A DNA stretch of 64,000 bases. It comes from Heliopora coerulea (lineage: Eukaryota > Cnidaria > Anthozoa > Scleralcyonacea > Helioporidae). Below the pieces are notes generated by a model, which did no database searches, was not told where the DNA came from, and saw only the letters and a program-made list of their open reading frames with translations. A program made the translations under genes and the position numbers. The stretch covers positions 663,001 through 727,000 of the forward strand of contig JASJOG010000059.1 in NCBI GenBank assembly GCA_030142905.1, in the 5' to 3' direction. Shown piece by piece: positions 36,723-46,913 of this stretch. The stretch's first letter is position 1. Each line of letters opens with the position of its first letter.

Positions 36723-37051
36723 TCAAAGATTTTCCAAACATCTTTTTGTTTTGTCTTTTTTCACACTTGCAACCTGATTTTCTTTTTCTTCTTTTTTTCT
36801 TTCTTTTTCCTCTTCTCTTCCTTTATATTGTTTGAAAGTAAAATATAATCCAATCAATGTTGCAGAAAGACCAGCAACTCCAATAAAATGTTTCGTATCC
36901 AAATATGCAATTAATTTTTATTTTTCTTTTGCTTTTCTTGCTTTCGCTTCTTTTGAAATTTTTGCAAGTCTTTTTCCCAATTCCACTCTTTTTGGATCTT
37001 TGATTTTAACAGATTTTTCTATCAAAGTTATTTTTCCCTCTTCTCCACTCA
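36723..37051 (-). pseudogene. Single-pass membrane protein of A, stop-interrupted
   Basis: The N-terminus (MSGEEGKI, then KDPKRVELGKRLAKISKEA) is nearly identical to the intact 116-residue protein of B at 46250-46600. An in-frame TAA lies near 36920. Downstream, the hydrophobic helix (FIGVAGLSATLIGLYF) and the C-terminal CLENL are still present in the same frame. It is the third member of the membrane cassette. Confidence 0.75.
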
Positions 37052-37084
37052 TTTATTAGAGGAAAAATATTTGAAAAAACACAA

Positions 37085-37420
37085 GTTTATTCAAATTCTA
37101 TTCAAATATATTCAAATCTACTTGCAAGTTAACTCAAATTCTATTCAAATCTACTTGCAAGTTAACTCAAATCTACTCACCAGTTAACTCAAATCTACTC
37201 ACCAGTTAACTCAAATCTACTTGCAAGTTAACTCAAATCTACTCACCAGTTAACTCAAATCTACTCACCAGTTAACTCAAATCTACTCACCAGTTAACTC
37301 AAATCTACTCACCAGTTAACTCAAATCTACTCACCAGTTAACTCAAATCTACTTACAAGTTAACTTAAATTTACTCAACAGTTAATTCAATTCTACTTGC
37401 AAGTTAACTCAAATCTATTC
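37085..37420. repeat. 22-bp minisatellite beside the fibre gene (A)
   Basis: The unit is AACTCAAATCTACTCACCAG plus TT, in about 12-13 copies with a CTTGCAAGTT variant. It abuts the stop of the fibre gene. B has a related array with the same unit length at the same place (about 46640-46912). Confidence 0.9.
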
Positions 37421-37424
37421 CAGT

Positions 37425-39122
37425 TCAAATATATTTTATAACCTCATCTTTATCAAAGTCAACCTCAAATTTTTTGCAGAGGAGATAATGGTTTAACACA
37501 ATTTCTGGATATTTCATTTTTCTTGTTGAAAAATATACATATAATATTTCCCCATCTATTTTTCCATGGTCTTTATTTTTTGATCCAAGATATAGTTTTG
37601 TATTCGCACTGTGAGATAATTTTTGAGATGTTGTGAAAGAAACAATTTCTTTTCCATTCACATATAAATTTCCTTTTTTAACACCACCAACATCATTTTG
37701 ATCCCAATGTGAAGAAAGACATATCAATTTGTTGATTTCTGTTGCATTTGCTTTCAATTCCCAATTACTATTTGGAACTGAGTTTCGAGATGAGTTTGTT
37801 AAATATAACAATGAATTTCGATAAGAAACACCAAAATCAAAAGGAAGTGGTTGACTTGTTGTTTCGTTGGATGTAATTTTAAACAATGAAACTTCATTGT
37901 TAGACGAATTTAATGATTTTAAACCATAAACAAAATAAAAATTAAAGTGTTGATTGCTTAAAATATCTTGTTTACTAACTAAATGTAAATTGTTACTGTT
38001 TGATCCAAGATATTGGACACAATAAAAATTATTATTAATTGTGGATTTTTTGAAAAATGGTTGTTTGTTTGTATCATCTTGTTTGAAATTCCAATCTTTT
38101 TTTCTTGACAAATTCAAAAGTTTTTCAACCTTTTTATTGATTCCAGTATATTCTATATAATCAACATCATCTTTCACATTAAAAATTCCTTCATCATCCA
38201 TTTGCAAATTATAAATATTTGCAACCATATTTGCCAATGAAAAATTTGTCACATATTTTTTAGTCACAACATGATGATCAGAAGATGGGACATAATTTGC
38301 TGCATGAATAATATGATGATTTCCCATGTTCAAATCTCCGGACATTGTTCCACCTGTTTTTGACAATCTCTTATTGTCTTCATTATCCACATATTTTTTA
38401 TGTGTTAGAGAAAAACCATCGTTTGGAGTTTGTTTAGTATAAATTTGAAAATATTTTGTCATAAGATTTCCTTTTAATTCATCCATTTGATTTCCCCAAT
38501 GACTGTTTCCTTTTTCAACAAACAAAAAATTATCATGCACATATTTTTTTGTTGTCAGATCATTATTATTTGAAGGTGTTGCACTTGATAAGACTTTATT
38601 TGATCCCATATTCAAGTTTCCAGTCATTGTTCCACCTGTCAAAGATAATTTTCTAGAATCTTGGTCATCCACATATTTTTTACGGGAAAGATCTTTATCA
38701 CCTGTGGGATCTGAAGTTGTTTGAATTTTATTATTTCCCATTACAATATTTCCAGACATTGTTCCTCCTGTCACTGATAATTTTCTATAATCTTGATCAT
38801 CCACATATTTTTTCCTACAAAGGTCTTTATCACTCACAGGATTCACAGTTGTTGTAATTTTATTATTTCCCATTCTTATATTTCCAGTCATTATTCCTCC
38901 ACTTTTTGGTAGATAATTCGAACTTGTTTGTCCCGACACTAAATCATCCACATATTTTTTCCTAGCTAAATGTGAATTTTGCGATGGACCAACTGATGTT
39001 ACTATATGATTTGATCCCATATTAATATCTCCTTTCATTTCACCACCTGCAGTGGAAAGTTTTCCTGTCACATTGGATTTTAAAGATTTGTGTTCACTTT
39101 GATAACCATAGAAGAAACTCAT
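37425..39122 (-). CDS. Phage-tail-fibre-like protein with lectin-like head (A)
   Basis: 565 residues, intact. After an N-terminal MSFFYGYQ there are six stalk repeats of about 36 residues with the pattern GG-x-M-x-G-x-I/L-x-M-G-x-N-K-I...KKYVDD, exactly as in phage tail-fibre stalks. From about residue 290 a globular region follows, with VSLFKITSNE, KGNLYVNGKEIVSF and KLYLGSKNKDHGKIDGEI, resembling a LamG/concanavalin-type jelly roll. It is likely a trimeric receptor-binding spike; the function is inferred from architecture. The start follows ATTAAATAAATG. The B copy has about nine stalk repeats. Confidence 0.8.
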   Translation of the reverse strand: MSFFYGYQSEHKSLKSNVTGKLSTAGGEMKGDINMGSNHIVTSVGPSQNSHLARKKYVDDLVSGQTSSNYLPKSGGIMTGNIRMGNNKITTTVNPVSDKDLCRKKYVDDQDYRKLSVTGGTMSGNIVMGNNKIQTTSDPTGDKDLSRKKYVDDQDSRKLSLTGGTMTGNLNMGSNKVLSSATPSNNNDLTTKKYVHDNFLFVEKGNSHWGNQMDELKGNLMTKYFQIYTKQTPNDGFSLTHKKYVDNEDNKRLSKTGGTMSGDLNMGNHHIIHAANYVPSSDHHVVTKKYVTNFSLANMVANIYNLQMDDEGIFNVKDDVDYIEYTGINKKVEKLLNLSRKKDWNFKQDDTNKQPFFKKSTINNNFYCVQYLGSNSNNLHLVSKQDILSNQHFNFYFVYGLKSLNSSNNEVSLFKITSNETTSQPLPFDFGVSYRNSLLYLTNSSRNSVPNSNWELKANATEINKLICLSSHWDQNDVGGVKKGNLYVNGKEIVSFTTSQKLSHSANTKLYLGSKNKDHGKIDGEILYVYFSTRKMKYPEIVLNHYLLCKKFEVDFDKDEVIKYI

Positions 39123-39796
39123 TTATTTAATAACCATTTCCAATAAAACATTTCCTATCGGAAAAGAATTATTTCCTTCAACCTTGAATTTTAATTCATT
39201 ATAAATTCCATTTGATAATTTAACCCCTTTTGTTTCTTCTGATGGATAAATTCTAGAAACACTACCTTTTAATGATTGTCATGTTGTTATCGGAATTTGT
39301 ATGAGAATGTCACTTCTTTTTCCATTTACAAAATTTTTGCTTTTGTCAATCATGTCACAATGTATATTCACATATTTCAAATTGTTATTGAGATTAACCA
39401 CATCATCACTTTCTGTCCATGTATTTGGAGATATAATTTTATTGACGGGAAATCCCAATATGGGTGCCAATGTTTGTAAATTCAATTCTTTATCGGATTT
39501 TATTTTACATTTTCCAGAATAAGTCACTTGCTCCAATTCTATATTCCCAACATTTTCAAATTCAGTTTTTAAAATATTAAAGGTATAATAACCATCTTTG
39601 AAATTAATTTTTGTATTTGCACCTTTCGTGTCATAAGTATAATGAAAATTTTTATTCAAATTATCAAAATTCCAAAAATACTTATAGATTTTACAAACAT
39701 CTCTGAACAACTGTTTAATATGATTGGATCGTCTAACGTGATTGTTTTTTCAGAATTTTCATTTTTTGATATGAAAATTTTTAAAGATATTGTCAT
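39123..39796 (-). pseudogene. Penton-like minor capsid protein of A, disrupted
   Basis: Homologous along its length to the intact 223-residue protein of B (49039-49710). Shared landmarks are LAPILGF, VNLNNNLKYVNIHCDMIDKS and NGKRSDILIQIP. A frameshift lies near 39705 and an in-frame TGA at 39279-39281. The start at 39796 follows AAAATAAATG. Polinton B is inserted 14 bp upstream of this start, cutting off its normal upstream neighbour. Confidence 0.7.
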
Positions 39797-39809
39797 TTAT
39801 TTTATAATA

Positions 39810-39815
39810 AATATT
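39810..39815 (+). repeat. Target-site duplication of Polinton B, left
   Basis: AATATT directly before AGTAGT. The identical AATATT follows ACTACT at 56347-56352. Confidence 0.95.
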
Positions 39816-40200
39816 AGTAGTTGTAAAACAGCCGATTCTGGGAAATTTTTGACTTTGATGGATGCTTGACAGGTGACATGACAGGTCATTCCAATTTTGA
39901 TGACGTCACAAGAGATTCTGGGAAATTTTGACAGTTGATGGATGACATGACAAGTCATCACATTTCTGATGACATCACAGGAGAAGACCGCTGACATGTC
40001 AACATTTTTGATGGGACATGACATGACAAGTCCGCTTCTAGGAAATTTTGACATTTGATGAATGTCATGTCAGCTGTCATCCCATTTCTGATGACGTCAG
40101 GAAATTTTGACATTTGACAGCTGTCATGACATGTTATAGGAGATTCTGATGACGTCACAGGAGAGACCGCTGACCAAAAGATTTTATATGGGAAGAAATC
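39816..40200. repeat. Left subterminal repeat region of B
   Basis: Several degenerate copies of a unit containing TTCTGGGAAATTTTGACA, GACATGACAAGTCAT and GATGACGTCACAGGAGA. It holds three exact TGACGTCA sites (39901-39908, 40092-40099, 40150-40157) and TTCN3GAA sites at 39836-39844, 39916-39924 and 40036-40044. It shows little resemblance to the right end beyond the terminal 35 bp. Confidence 0.85.
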
Positions 40201-40221
40201 CATATAAAATCAAACAACACT

Positions 40222-43200
40222 TTAGAAATAATTATCAAACATTTTTTCCAATTTTGTCAAATGCTTGCTCTGTTTCAATGTCCAATAATGTCCATAAGCT
40301 AATGTATTTATGTTATCCTCCATTATAATTCTCTTGTCATCATTAGGATCTAATGCGACTTTCTCTATTCTCTCTGTGAAGAGATTATGCTCATAACTTC
40401 TTATAGAATTCATTGATACATTTTTTTCTTTTTTTACTAATACACACTCTTTTATATCCTGATGACTAATTTTTTTTCTGGTGGAATTTTTACTAATCCC
40501 TTTGCATCTTTTTACATCACCCCCTCCTTGTAATACTATAGAATATACTTTAGGTCTAGGAGAAGCAAATTCTAACATTATTTTTCCACCATTTTCATCT
40601 TTCATCATTCCTCCCACTTTCTTATTTATTCCACAAGGAATTCCACTTGGATGTTCCTTGGGATAATTACTTGTATCAAAATAATCTTTTATATGTGGAG
40701 ATATTTCTTTATAAACATCTGTTATGAATTCATATATCAATGAATCCATATCAGTATATAATAAGTTTGAATTTTTTTCATATTTTTTCTTTATATAGTT
40801 ATAATGAAAATTATACATTATATTTTTTGAATATTCTAAAACACTAAAACCTAAATATATAGGTTTATTTAATTTTACGTTTTTTCTATGCATATGCACA
40901 GCAACTAAATAATCAGAGAAAATTGTAGATTTATCAAATCTACTGTTGTTAATTAATTTTTTTGCTTTCTTTTCTCTATCGACTAATTTTATATCAACTC
41001 GGTTTCTGACATTTTCCATTGTCTTGCCATAAACTGAGTTGTTTAACAACTTATAGAAATTTATCTCAAATTTATTTTTTGCTTTTGTTCTTTTTTCATT
41101 ATTAAAATCAATATATTTTTTCATAAAATTTTTTTCTTTAAATTTAACACCTTTATATATTTTTTTCACTTTTAATCCCAACTTTTCATAAAGTTTCAAG
41201 TTTTCATGATGTATTACATATTTTTCTTTGTCATATAAATTTGGAATTAGTTTTTCTACTTTTCCAACTTTTAGTCTTTCAGGAGCTAGAGGATCTTCAT
41301 TATGTAAATCATGTAATTCCTCTGGGTATTCAAAATCCACCTCCAATATACATGGATGAGAATTCCAATCTTCTAATTCTTCTTTACTCATCCATTCAAA
41401 ATCTCCTACAGGAAGAGGATTTGTCATCGCTGTGCCATATAATCCATTCGCATCCAGATATAATAAATATTTAGATTTTTCTTCAGGATTATATTCTTTT
41501 TCCATATAGAGATTATTTGCTTTGGAATATCTCTTACTCACAGTACAAATCCCTCCTCTAATACCACTTTCTATCATTAGATATATATTTGGATCAGATA
41601 TTAGATCCAATTCAGCTTCTGTCATTTTAAGCATTCCATCCCATGCCATACCTGGTGTGGTATAATACCACGCAGGATCCAATCCATAATCATTTTTGAA
41701 AAGTTTTCTAAAATTTTCGAAAACATCTGCAAGAAGTATAATATCTGTTTTCAAATATAATTCAAGATATTCTTTCATATTTTTTATATTAAATTTTTTC
41801 ATTACATTTTGGGCATGTTGGTAATCTTCATCCGATATATCTTCTTCTTTTAATTTTGAATAAAATTCTTTTTTTTTGAGGAAGATTTTTTTCATTTAAT
41901 TTTTCAATGGAATCAAACCAATCATAAGGAAAGACTCCTTTTCTTTTTAATAATTTTTTTTCTTCTTCATCTTAGAAGAAAGAATTCAAATAACAACAGT
42001 CATCTTTTTCTAAATTATTTGATAAATTTTCTAAACTATATGCCATAAATTTAAAACTATCTATAAATCTAAGTTCTCTTTTAACATTGACTATTTTTTT
42101 AGTTTTTTTGTTTTTATATCTACCTACAATTATTTCTTTTGAGAAGGAAATATAATTTTCCTCACTTTTTGCTACACATTTTATTTCACCTGGTGTTTTT
42201 CCAAGATTTTTTATAAAAAGATTACTGTCATAATTTGCTAAGTTATGAGTGATAATTGGTATAAATTTTGGATTTTTCATTTTAAAGTTGCAAGTTTTGC
42301 AACTTGCTCCTCTAAATTTTCCCGTATAGTGACAGTGATCTTTAACTTTTTCTACCTCTTTTGAAAATTCTATCCCACATGCATAACAACTACTTGCATT
42401 TTCAAAATCTTCTATATCTACTTCTCTCATTATTATTTTTTTAGGAAAAATAAATTCATTACTTATTTCTCTAACATCATTTTCTAAACTTTTTATAAGT
42501 TTTAAAGAAATATTTTCATTTTCTGATTTTTTTGTATATATTCTTAATTTTGGTTTATATATACTTTTATCAAAACATAATATTAGATAACCATAACTTG
42601 CCATTTTATGTTTTTGATATCTAGTTGTTTTTCCACCAATTTTTTTATCTATTTTTTTAAAATTACTTTCCAAATCTAAATAAATTACAAATGGTACATT
42701 ATGCATCTTTTCATAATTTTTAAATTTTAGTTTTTCACCCTTTTTTGGAAAAATTGTTTTAACACAATCATGTTTTACACAATATTCTAAATGTTTTTTT
42801 AAAGTTTTTTCATTTGTAAAATAATTTAAACAATAATGACAAGTGTGAGTTTTATGTCCATGTTTATTAAATTGTTTTGAATCTAATCTACTTAAATTTT
42901 TTATTAAACAATAATGTTTTCTATTTTCATCGTTAATTAATAGCAAGTCTACATATGTTTTATTTTGTTTTTCTTTTGATATTCTTAAAATACTTACCTC
43001 ATTTGTTTCATTCTCCCATCCATATAAATTTATTGAAATTTTATTATTTTTTTCAAACTTATCAATATCTCTGTATCCACAAGGAAATTCTATTCCATCC
43101 AAATTAAATTTTTCAACTTCTTTTTTAAGATTATTTGATATTAATTCCAATTTCTTCATGTTTTTATTTTTTTCTAAAAGTTTATAAATTCCAATGCACC

Positions 43201-44151
43201 ACAAGAACATTTTTGGTCATTATTTTTTGGGTTTATAACCGCTTTTTTAAGTTTTATTTTTCGTGGTAGTGGAATCCAAGAAGATGCTTTCAAAGGATTA
43301 TATTTGTAAATATTTAATATAATTTTTAAACCTCTAACAAAATTCCACATGCTTCCATTATTTATAAACTCTTCAAATTGAAGAATAATTTCATCCCACA
43401 TTTGTTGATAAATTTCATCAAATTTACTACCTTCAAAAATATTTTCATTATGTTTGCTATTAAAATTTGCTTCTTTTGTTTCTATTTCTCCTGTCTTAAT
43501 ATCTATTTTTTCCATCAAATAAATAATTGATAATTTTTGTTTTGTTTTATAATTTTCTTTAAATTTTTCTATCACAAGTGGTTTTATTGTTTCCAAAACT
43601 TTTTTAGGGTCATAAAAACTTAATCCTGATGTTTTTAAATCCAAAACATATCTCTTTATAGCATTTAATGCTTCTTTATCCAATTCAAATTTTGGATCTT
43701 GGTTAAAAAATAGATTCAATATGTTTTTCTTCAATTCTTCATACCAACTTTTTTCCTCCTTCAAATTACTTTCTGCTTCATCACTTATTTTCTTAAACCT
43801 GTTGATCAACTTAGTAATTTTCCTTTGTGATATTGCATCTCTTGTGTAGTATCCTGATTTTATATATTTTCTTTTTCCTGTAGACAAATTTGGAATTATG
43901 CCTCTTTTTAATTCTTCAATAGGTTTATGTGTATTTGCAAGTTTTTTATACCAATTCTCTCCTTCTTGTTCATGTAATTTTTCAAACTTACCTAATATCC
44001 TGTTCATTTTCCTTTTTAATATTGCTTCTTTTGTATATTCTCCTGACTTGATATATTTTCTTTTTGAAGTCATTTTCTTTTGAAGAAAATCAATTTGTTT
44101 AGATGTTTTTTTAACATCTTTTTTTGAAATGCATCTCTCATTGACATCCAT
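40222..44151 (-). pseudogene. Polinton B protein-primed DNA polymerase B, disabled
   Basis: Three frames (43174-44151, 41972-43210, 40222-41895) together match A's polymerase throughout. The N-terminal basic region has two copies of a KRKYIKSG-Y-T motif. Exonuclease motif I is FVIYLDLES, the endonuclease-VII-like module is VKDHCHYTGKFRGASC, and the palm has YLDANGLYGTAM, LLNNSVYGKTMEN and YTDMDSLIY. Motif C is D-M-D-S instead of the usual D-T-D-S. There is a frameshift near 43.19 kb, an in-frame TAA at 41972-41974 and a frameshift near 41.88 kb. Confidence 0.93.
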
Positions 44152-44809
44152 TTCTATTACTAACCATAGTAATAGAAACGAAATATTTTCTACTTTCTAT
44201 TACTATGAAACCTTCTCCTTATTTATTATAGAAACTTTTTACATAAATGGAAACCTTCTCCTTATTTATTATAGAAACTTTTACATAAATGGGTATGAAG
44301 ATCTTCTTTTTTTATTATAGAATTTTTAGGAAAAAAAATCAATTTCATTTTCTTTTGAAGTGATCTCTCTTTTATTATAATAGTTTTTAGAAAAAAAATC
44401 AATTTCATTTTTAGAAAAAAATCAATTTCATTTTCTTTTGAAGTGATCTCTCTTTTATTATAGTAGTTTTTAGAAAAAAAATCAATTTCATTTTCTTTTA
44501 AAGTGATCTCTCTTTTATTATAGTAGTTTTTAGAAAAAAAATCAATTTCATTTTCTTTTAGTAGAATTTTTAGGAAAAAAAATCAATTTCATTTTTCTTT
44601 GAAGTCATGTCTCTTTTATTATAGTAGTTTTTAGAAAAAAAATCAATTTCATTTTCTTTTGAAGTGATCTCTCTTTTATTATTAGAATTTTTAGAAAAAA
44701 AAATCAATTTCATTTTCTTTTGAAGTGATCTCTCTTTTATTATAGAATTTTTAGAAAAAAAAAAATCAATTTCATTTTCTTTAGAATTTTTAGAAAAAAA
44801 AAATCAATT
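44152..44809. repeat. Tandem repeat tract between PolB and NUMOD-like gene (B)
   Basis: First, two copies of a roughly 50-bp unit (CCTTCTCCTTATTTATTATA). Then about seven copies of a unit of about 60 bp with AAAATCAATTTCATTTTC and GAAGTGATCTCTCTTTTATT. The last copy contains the stop codon of the next gene. There is no match to A's promoter cluster. Confidence 0.85.
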
Positions 44810-45142
44810 TCATTTTTTGATGTAAGAAAATTCCCAAAAATTTCCATCATCTAATTTCATTTTCTTTCCTTCTAAAATTCTCCATTTTACAGTTGCCGGC
44901 CAGATTTTAAAATATTTTGCTGTAGCATAAAGACTTTTAAATTCAATTTTTTCCCCATTTGAATATGTTGCTAAAACTGGTGTTCTTTTCCATTTGTCTT
45001 TACAATATTTTTCAAAAAATTCTTTTTCTCCATGTGTTTTTTCAAATTCAAAAATTTTTTCCAATTCATGTTTTTTATATCTACTATAATGTTTAACTTT
45101 TTTCTGTGATGCAATTTTTATTAATTCGTCATAAGTTTTCAT
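44810..45142 (-). CDS. NUMOD-like small DNA-binding protein (B only)
   Basis: 110 residues, intact. The N-terminal 35 residues (YDELIKIASQKKVKHYSRYK) look like a SAP or Rho-N helix pair. The C-terminal half (YSNGEKIEFKSLYATAKYF, then WEFSYI) resembles NUMOD modules that accompany homing endonucleases: Gly-x-x-x-x-F-x-S-x-x-x-A-A/T-K followed by a helix-turn-helix-like stretch. It is divergent from the VRR-NUC gene 38 bp away, so the two could act as one cassette. It is absent from A. Assignment by eye only. Confidence 0.55.
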   Translation of the reverse strand: MKTYDELIKIASQKKVKHYSRYKKHELEKIFEFEKTHGEKEFFEKYCKDKWKRTPVLATYSNGEKIEFKSLYATAKYFKIWPATVKWRILEGKKMKLDDGNFWEFSYIKK

Positions 45143-45180
45143 ACTTTATTATAGTATTTTTTTTTCACTATAATAAAGAT

Positions 45181-45551
45181 ATGTACTTCAGAAATGAAAC
45201 TGAACTTCATAAAGAAGTTGTAAAATATATAAGAGCAAATTTTCCAGAATTTATAATTGACACTGGTTTAGGTGAATTACAAAATACTTCAGAGAAAAGA
45301 ATTGAAGCATGGGAAAAGGATATACAGCAAGAAAACCAGATTTATTGATTTTTAACCATGCTAGTCACTGGAAAGGTTTTGCTATAGAATTTAAAAATCC
45401 AAGAGGTTATGGAAAATTAGCTGAGAAACAAAAAATATATTTAGAAAAATTAGAAAAAATTGGATGGAAAACTTTAGTTACACGGAGTTATAGTGAATGT
45501 TTAAAAGAGATTCACGATTATCACATTGATTATATATTTGATGTCGAATAA
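45181..45551 (+). pseudogene. VRR-NUC type PD-(D/E)XK nuclease, frameshifted (B only)
   Basis: The N-terminal frame starts at 45181 (MYFRNETELHKEVVKYI). The core continues in another frame from about 45309: YTARKPDLLIFN supplies the catalytic Asp, FAIEFKNPRGYGKLAEKQ the Glu-x-Lys, and WKTLVTRSY the last strand. This is the compact VRR-NUC fold seen in phages, giant viruses and FAN1. A single-nucleotide-type shift near 45310 breaks it. AATAAA precedes the ATG. A possible role is in replication or junction processing. Confidence 0.8.
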
Positions 45552-45557
45552 TTCTTT

Positions 45558-45986
45558 TTAAATTAATTTATGAATTAAATACCCACCTGATATTCCAATT
45601 ATTAAAAATACAACATTTTGATATTCTTTCATCTCTTTTGAAGGTTTATAATAATTTTCCAATTTTGGTTCCTTTTTTTCTTCCTCCTCATATTCATTTT
45701 GCAATTTTCTAACTCTATAATTTATTTTTTCTAGATTTTCAAAAGACTTGTTTGTTCTATTAATGTCTGCGTTTGCATCAGACAATTGTTGCCTTAATTC
45801 TTCCAACTTGGTTTTTCTTTCCATTTGCTTTTCCATCCATATTTCTTTATCTCTACTGAGTTTTTCCATTGCTGCATTATGTCTTTTTATTTCTTTTTCA
45901 TATCCAGTGTGATTTAATTTCGAGAATAAAAATCCTGCTCCTGCAAATGCAACAGCATTAAATAATCCTCCTACAGCAGTTTCCAT
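45558..45986 (-). CDS. Small membrane/coiled-coil protein (B)
   Basis: 142 residues, intact, ortholog of 36028-36459: an N-terminal VGGLFNAVAFAGAGFLF helix, a charged coiled coil, and a C-terminal VVFLIIGISGGYLIHKL helix. It converges on the VRR-NUC gene with a 6-bp gap. The start follows AATAAAAG. Function unknown; conserved length and topology in two divergent elements suggest selection. Confidence 0.75.
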   Translation of the reverse strand: METAVGGLFNAVAFAGAGFLFSKLNHTGYEKEIKRHNAAMEKLSRDKEIWMEKQMERKTKLEELRQQLSDANADINRTNKSFENLEKINYRVRKLQNEYEEEEKKEPKLENYYKPSKEMKEYQNVVFLIIGISGGYLIHKLI

Positions 45987-45989
45987 CTT

Positions 45990-46223
45990 TTATTTAAAAG
46001 GATTTTCAGGAATCCATTTTTTATCTTGAGCATATTTAATTCCAAGTGTACTTAAACCCACAGCTGCTGCAAGTTTCAAAGTTGTTATTAAAGATGCTGG
46101 AATTGATAAACCATCACCAATTGCTTTTCTTGTAACCATTCCAATACCAACTGCTCCCAATGTAATCAAAGTGGAATCATACAATTCATTCATTGCTTCT
46201 TTTCTGTTCATGTCGTTACTCAT
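45990..46223 (-). CDS. Two-helix membrane miniprotein (B)
   Basis: 77 residues, intact, ortholog of 36467-36700. Hydrophobic helices are STLITLGAVGIGMVTRKAI and TTLKLAAAVGLSTLGIKY, with the conserved tail KKWIPENPFK. The start follows AATAATAAATG. The 3-bp gap to the next gene indicates a compact leftward unit. Confidence 0.75.
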   Translation of the reverse strand: MSNDMNRKEAMNELYDSTLITLGAVGIGMVTRKAIGDGLSIPASLITTLKLAAAVGLSTLGIKYAQDKKWIPENPFK

Positions 46224-46249
46224 TTATTATTATATAAAAAAAAAAATTT

Positions 46250-46600
46250 TTAAAGATTTTCTAAACATTTATTTTTTCTAGAAATATAAACATTTTCTTG
46301 TTCTTCTATTTTTTCTTCAACTTTTTCAAATCTTTGTTCTTGTTTAGTTTCTCTTTTATCTTTTTTATACGAAAAATAAATTCCAAATATTCCAGCTAAT
46401 ACTGCAACTCCTCCAATAACATATTTAAAATCAATCATTTCTATTTTTTGATTTTTTGCAGATTCTCTTTCCAATTTTTTTCTTGCTTTTGCTTCTTTTG
46501 AAATTTTTGCAAGTCTTTTACCCAATTCCACTCTTTTTGGATCTTTGATTTTAACAGATTTTTCTGTCGAAGTTATTTTATTCTCCTCTTCTCCACTCAT
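46250..46600 (-). CDS. Single-pass membrane protein (B)
   Basis: 116 residues, intact. A basic N-terminal region (KDPKRVELGKRLAKISKEA) is followed by a hydrophobic helix (YVIGGVAVLAGIFGIYFSY, about 60-78), then a coiled-coil tail ending CLENL. The ortholog in A carries a stop. The start is preceded by TTAAATAAAT. Function unknown. Confidence 0.75.
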   Translation of the reverse strand: MSGEEENKITSTEKSVKIKDPKRVELGKRLAKISKEAKARKKLERESAKNQKIEMIDFKYVIGGVAVLAGIFGIYFSYKKDKRETKQEQRFEKVEEKIEEQENVYISRKNKCLENL

Positions 46601-46639
46601 ATTTATTTAATAGGAAAAATTATGAAAAAAAACACCATC

Positions 46640-46912
46640 TTATTCAAAATCTATTCAAATCTATTCAAATTCTATTCAAATCTATTTGCAAGTTAATTCA
46701 AATCTATTTACAAGTTAAACTCAAATCTATTTACAAGTTAACTCAAATCTATTCACCAGTTGACTCAAATCTATTCACCAGTTAATTCAAATCTATTCAC
46801 CAGTTAATTCAAATCTATTTACAAGTTAACTCAAATCTATTTGCAAGTTAACTCAAATCTATTCATCAGTTAATTATTAACTATTCACCAGTTAATTCAA
46901 ATCTACTTGCAA
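46640..46912. repeat. 22-bp minisatellite beside the fibre gene (B)
   Basis: The unit AACTCAAATCTATTCACCAG plus TT occurs in about 12 copies with CTTGCAAGTT/TTTACAAGTT variants. Position and unit length match the array in A at 37085-37420. Confidence 0.9.
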
Positions 46913-46913
46913 G

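Noticed and set aside
37085..37420. CRISPR-like regular array
   Set aside because: The units are contiguous with no variable spacers and the DNA is animal; it is a minisatellite.
37425..39122. Bacterial or phage contamination because of tail-fibre repeats
   Set aside because: The gene lies within a Polinton with animal-type flanks, target duplications and matching gene order in both copies.
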